Below are positions 62,451 to 64,000 of a stretch of DNA of 64,000 nucleotides, in pieces. The translations under genes and the position numbers were made by a program. A model generated the notes under the pieces. The model was not told where the DNA came from. It ran no database searches and saw only the letters and a list, made by a program, of their open reading frames with translations. Each line of letters starts with the position of its first letter. Position 1 is the first letter of the stretch. The DNA is from Ruegeria_B marisflavi (GTDB lineage: Bacteria > Pseudomonadota > Alphaproteobacteria > Rhodobacterales > Rhodobacteraceae). The stretch covers positions 62,001 to 126,000 of the forward strand of contig NZ_JAOVQN010000013.1 in assembly GCF_025673445.1 (NCBI RefSeq). The letters run 5' to 3'.

Positions 62451-63233
62451 TCACGCCGAGATTGCGTCGATTTCACCATCGCCCGCGCGCGGGAAGGCCT
62501 GAGGACCAAAATCGGTCAACTGGTCGATATGGTGAAACAGATTCAGGTAAAGTGACCGGATGGCGTGGCTCAGAACGCGAACTGCCTGTACGCCGGGATG
62601 GTATGTCTCAAACTGCAACCCATCCACCCGGATCACGGCATGGCGGCGCAGGCAGATGTGGAACACCTCGACCGGCGTCGGAGGTGCAGTTTCGATGATT
62701 CCCATGCCGTCCACAAAATGCTGGATAGGGGTCAGCATCGGCTGATCGCCTGCCAGGGCGCGCAAATGCCCTGGCGTTGCCAGCAGTCGGGCGGACGGGC
62801 CCGCGACCACACCCGACAGGGGGCGCTGCATGCCAAAGGCATCAGACATGATTCGGGTCAGCTTGTACTCGCGGCCGGTCGCCGAAACGCGGCCTGGAAC
62901 GATCACGGTAGAGCCCTTCCAGAGAATCTCCTGCGCTGATCCGTCCTGAGTGATCACCCGGTCGCCCGGTAGCAGGTCTTCGATCGCCATGGGCCCACAA
63001 TCGGTATCGACCAGCGAACCCCGCGAAAACGCGCAAAAGGCGTCCTCGAACAAGGGTAGAGCCGGTGCGATATGGCGGGTTTGAACGACGTTCCCCTTGC
63101 CGAGCAGGGTGCTGACCTCGTACCGCCGCATCTGTGGGCGCTGCGGGTTTCTCAGCGCAGCCGGATCCTGCAAAAGCGGACTTGTATGCAAAGCATTGCG
63201 TGCAGCACGCGCAAGCGAGTGGGGGATCGTCAT
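62451..63233 (-). CDS. Hint domain-containing protein (short form)
   Basis: 260 aa from ATG 63233 (MTIPHSLARAARNALHTSPL). The Hint domain starts at about residue 70 with the Cys of CAFSRGSLVDTDCGPMAIED, then LLPGDRVITQDGSAQEILWK, LLATPGHLRALAGDQ and the closing HICLRRHAVIRVDGLQFETY. Unlike the protein at 3741 its N-terminus is only ~70 residues. The self-cleavage residues (Cys1-like, His) are kept. Role unknown. It is convergent with the Lrp gene (97-bp gap). Confidence 0.82.
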   Translation of the reverse strand: MTIPHSLARAARNALHTSPLLQDPAALRNPQRPQMRRYEVSTLLGKGNVVQTRHIAPALPLFEDAFCAFSRGSLVDTDCGPMAIEDLLPGDRVITQDGSAQEILWKGSTVIVPGRVSATGREYKLTRIMSDAFGMQRPLSGVVAGPSARLLATPGHLRALAGDQPMLTPIQHFVDGMGIIETAPPTPVEVFHICLRRHAVIRVDGLQFETYHPGVQAVRVLSHAIRSLYLNLFHHIDQLTDFGPQAFPRAGDGEIDAISA

Positions 63234-63570
63234 GGCTATTCGGCCCTTTCCATTTCGGGTCGCATCTGCATCGGCCCCCACCGACGACGTCAGACGGACG
63301 AGTTGTCCTTATCTGATCGGCTAGAACATGCCGTATGACGGTTCAAATTGTCAAAAAAACCGTCAGATCAGGCGTATTCCCGTGGCCAATACGTGATTCC
63401 CTGCAAAACTGTTTCCAACTGGGCGGGTTATCGCCCGAACTCACTACCTTTGCCCCAGACCCGCCCCGCCAAATCTGGCGAGGCGGGCTCTTGTGCCGGG
63501 CCGGTCAGGGGCAGCGTCCGATCCCGGGTCCTCGGAGAGGCAAGCAGATGCCCTCCAGACTGTTCTGTAC
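63234..63570. other. 337-bp intergenic region with inverted repeats
   Basis: Holds a bulged hairpin CCCGCC.CGCCA-AATC-TGGCG.GGCGGG at 63460-63487, and a short inverted pair ACGGTT...AACCGT near 63337-63363. No coding frame looks real. The hairpin could end transcription of the small gene at 63571-63717, but it lacks a T-tract. Confidence 0.45.
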
Positions 63571-63717
63571 TCAGGCCGAACGGACCTGGGGCAGTATTTC
63601 AACGGTCTTTCTGCGCGCAATCATTGCCGCTCTGCGCGCACCACGCGACCAGGGCATCTGGACTTCGGTCTTGGCCGCCGTGGCGATCACGGATTTGACG
63701 AAGCGTGTTTTGGCCAT
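63571..63717 (-). CDS. small basic protein, hypothetical
   Basis: 48 aa from ATG 63717 (MAKTRFVKSVIATAAKTEVQ), with AGGAGAATACAC directly upstream, a strong ribosome-binding site. Ten-odd Lys/Arg residues make it strongly basic (RGARRAAMIARRKTVEILPQ). No domain is recognised. A much longer frame to 63969 exists but its extra part lacks start signals. I judge it a genuine small gene on its start site and composition. Confidence 0.6.
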   Translation of the reverse strand: MAKTRFVKSVIATAAKTEVQMPWSRGARRAAMIARRKTVEILPQVRSA

Positions 63718-64000
63718 GTGTATTCTCCTGCGTGGCGCCGCCGTTGCGGTTTCGAACTTGCTTGTCCGTAAACTGACAGAGGTTTGAGGCAGGTCTGGGG
63801 CCGTTCCTTGAAAATTAGACGACAAGGACAAGCCGGGGAAAAGTTGCGCGATCAAGTGATGTTTTGATTTCCGGCCTTGAAAAACAAGGTGAATTCCCTT
63901 TGGGGAAAATCCTGTGGCCGTCGACGGCCGCGGCAAAGCGGGGCAACAATGTGGCAGCGGTCGCCACATGCCGCGCTTGCCTTTGCCTCAGAGACGGATG
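63718..64000. other. 283 bp at the window end without a recognised gene
   Basis: AT-richer sequence upstream of the small basic gene, probably its promoter region. I see no RNA gene. The final ~40 bp may belong to a feature beyond the window. Confidence 0.4.

Overview
The window is a GC-rich alphaproteobacterial chromosome segment. Gene content and protein features point to Rhodobacterales, most likely a Ruegeria-like member of the Roseobacter group. The pointers are an F1 ATP synthase operon without F0 genes, two Hint-domain proteins, DUF2125, DUF1150 and DUF2161 proteins, an extensin-like protein, and a fused sulfate adenylyltransferase/APS kinase. The genus is inferred by recognition, not by a search. 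I see no prophage, integrase, intact insertion sequence, CRISPR array, rRNA or tRNA. Most of the window is core chromosome with short operons.

Layout. 1-6.2 kb: a truncated MocR-type regulator, a GNAT acetyltransferase, a molybdopterin oxidoreductase, a Hint protein and a methyltransferase. 6.3-12.6 kb: rpsD with a structured leader and a clear terminator, rpiB, an Lrp regulator divergent from a class V aminotransferase, then the overlapping set hisC-tyrC-extensin. 12.6-22.8 kb: DUF2125, a ChaC-like cyclotransferase, a MotA/ExbB-like plus MotB/OmpA-like pair, and a clpA-M23 peptidase operon, followed by gloB and a divergent methyltransferase. 22.9-28.0 kb: atpHAGDC with a hairpin in its leader and a strong terminator. 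28.1-33.6 kb: an H-type lectin-like protein, prs, an isomerase-hydrolase pair, and ribF-ycgN-ltaE.

33.6-45.4 kb: an FAD monooxygenase fused to a cytochrome b5 domain, MaoC hydratase, a HAD hydrolase, a GlxA-type regulator divergent from a GFA protein, a Tat-exported CpdB-like nucleotidase, ppaC, tandem TraB/GumN paralogues, DUF2161 and a hydrolase. 45.4-53.2 kb: groES-groEL behind a textbook CIRCE operator, an acetyltransferase, a DMT transporter, an exported lipase-like protein overlapping a stand-alone phnM, and purE-purK. 53.2-64 kb: hsp20-DUF1150, phzF overlapping a GT10 glycosyltransferase, an eroded peptidase-like pseudogene, sat/cysC, a membrane-ferredoxin-adenylate cyclase, a RES-domain gene coupled to trxB, an Lrp regulator, a second Hint protein and a small basic protein.

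The most unusual items are the monooxygenase-cytochrome b5 fusion, the membrane/ferredoxin/cyclase protein, the MotA/MotB-like pair with a giant coiled coil, the RES gene coupled to trxB without an antitoxin gene, the rpsD leader with competing hairpins, and three hairpin-rich spacers that all lie between converging genes.
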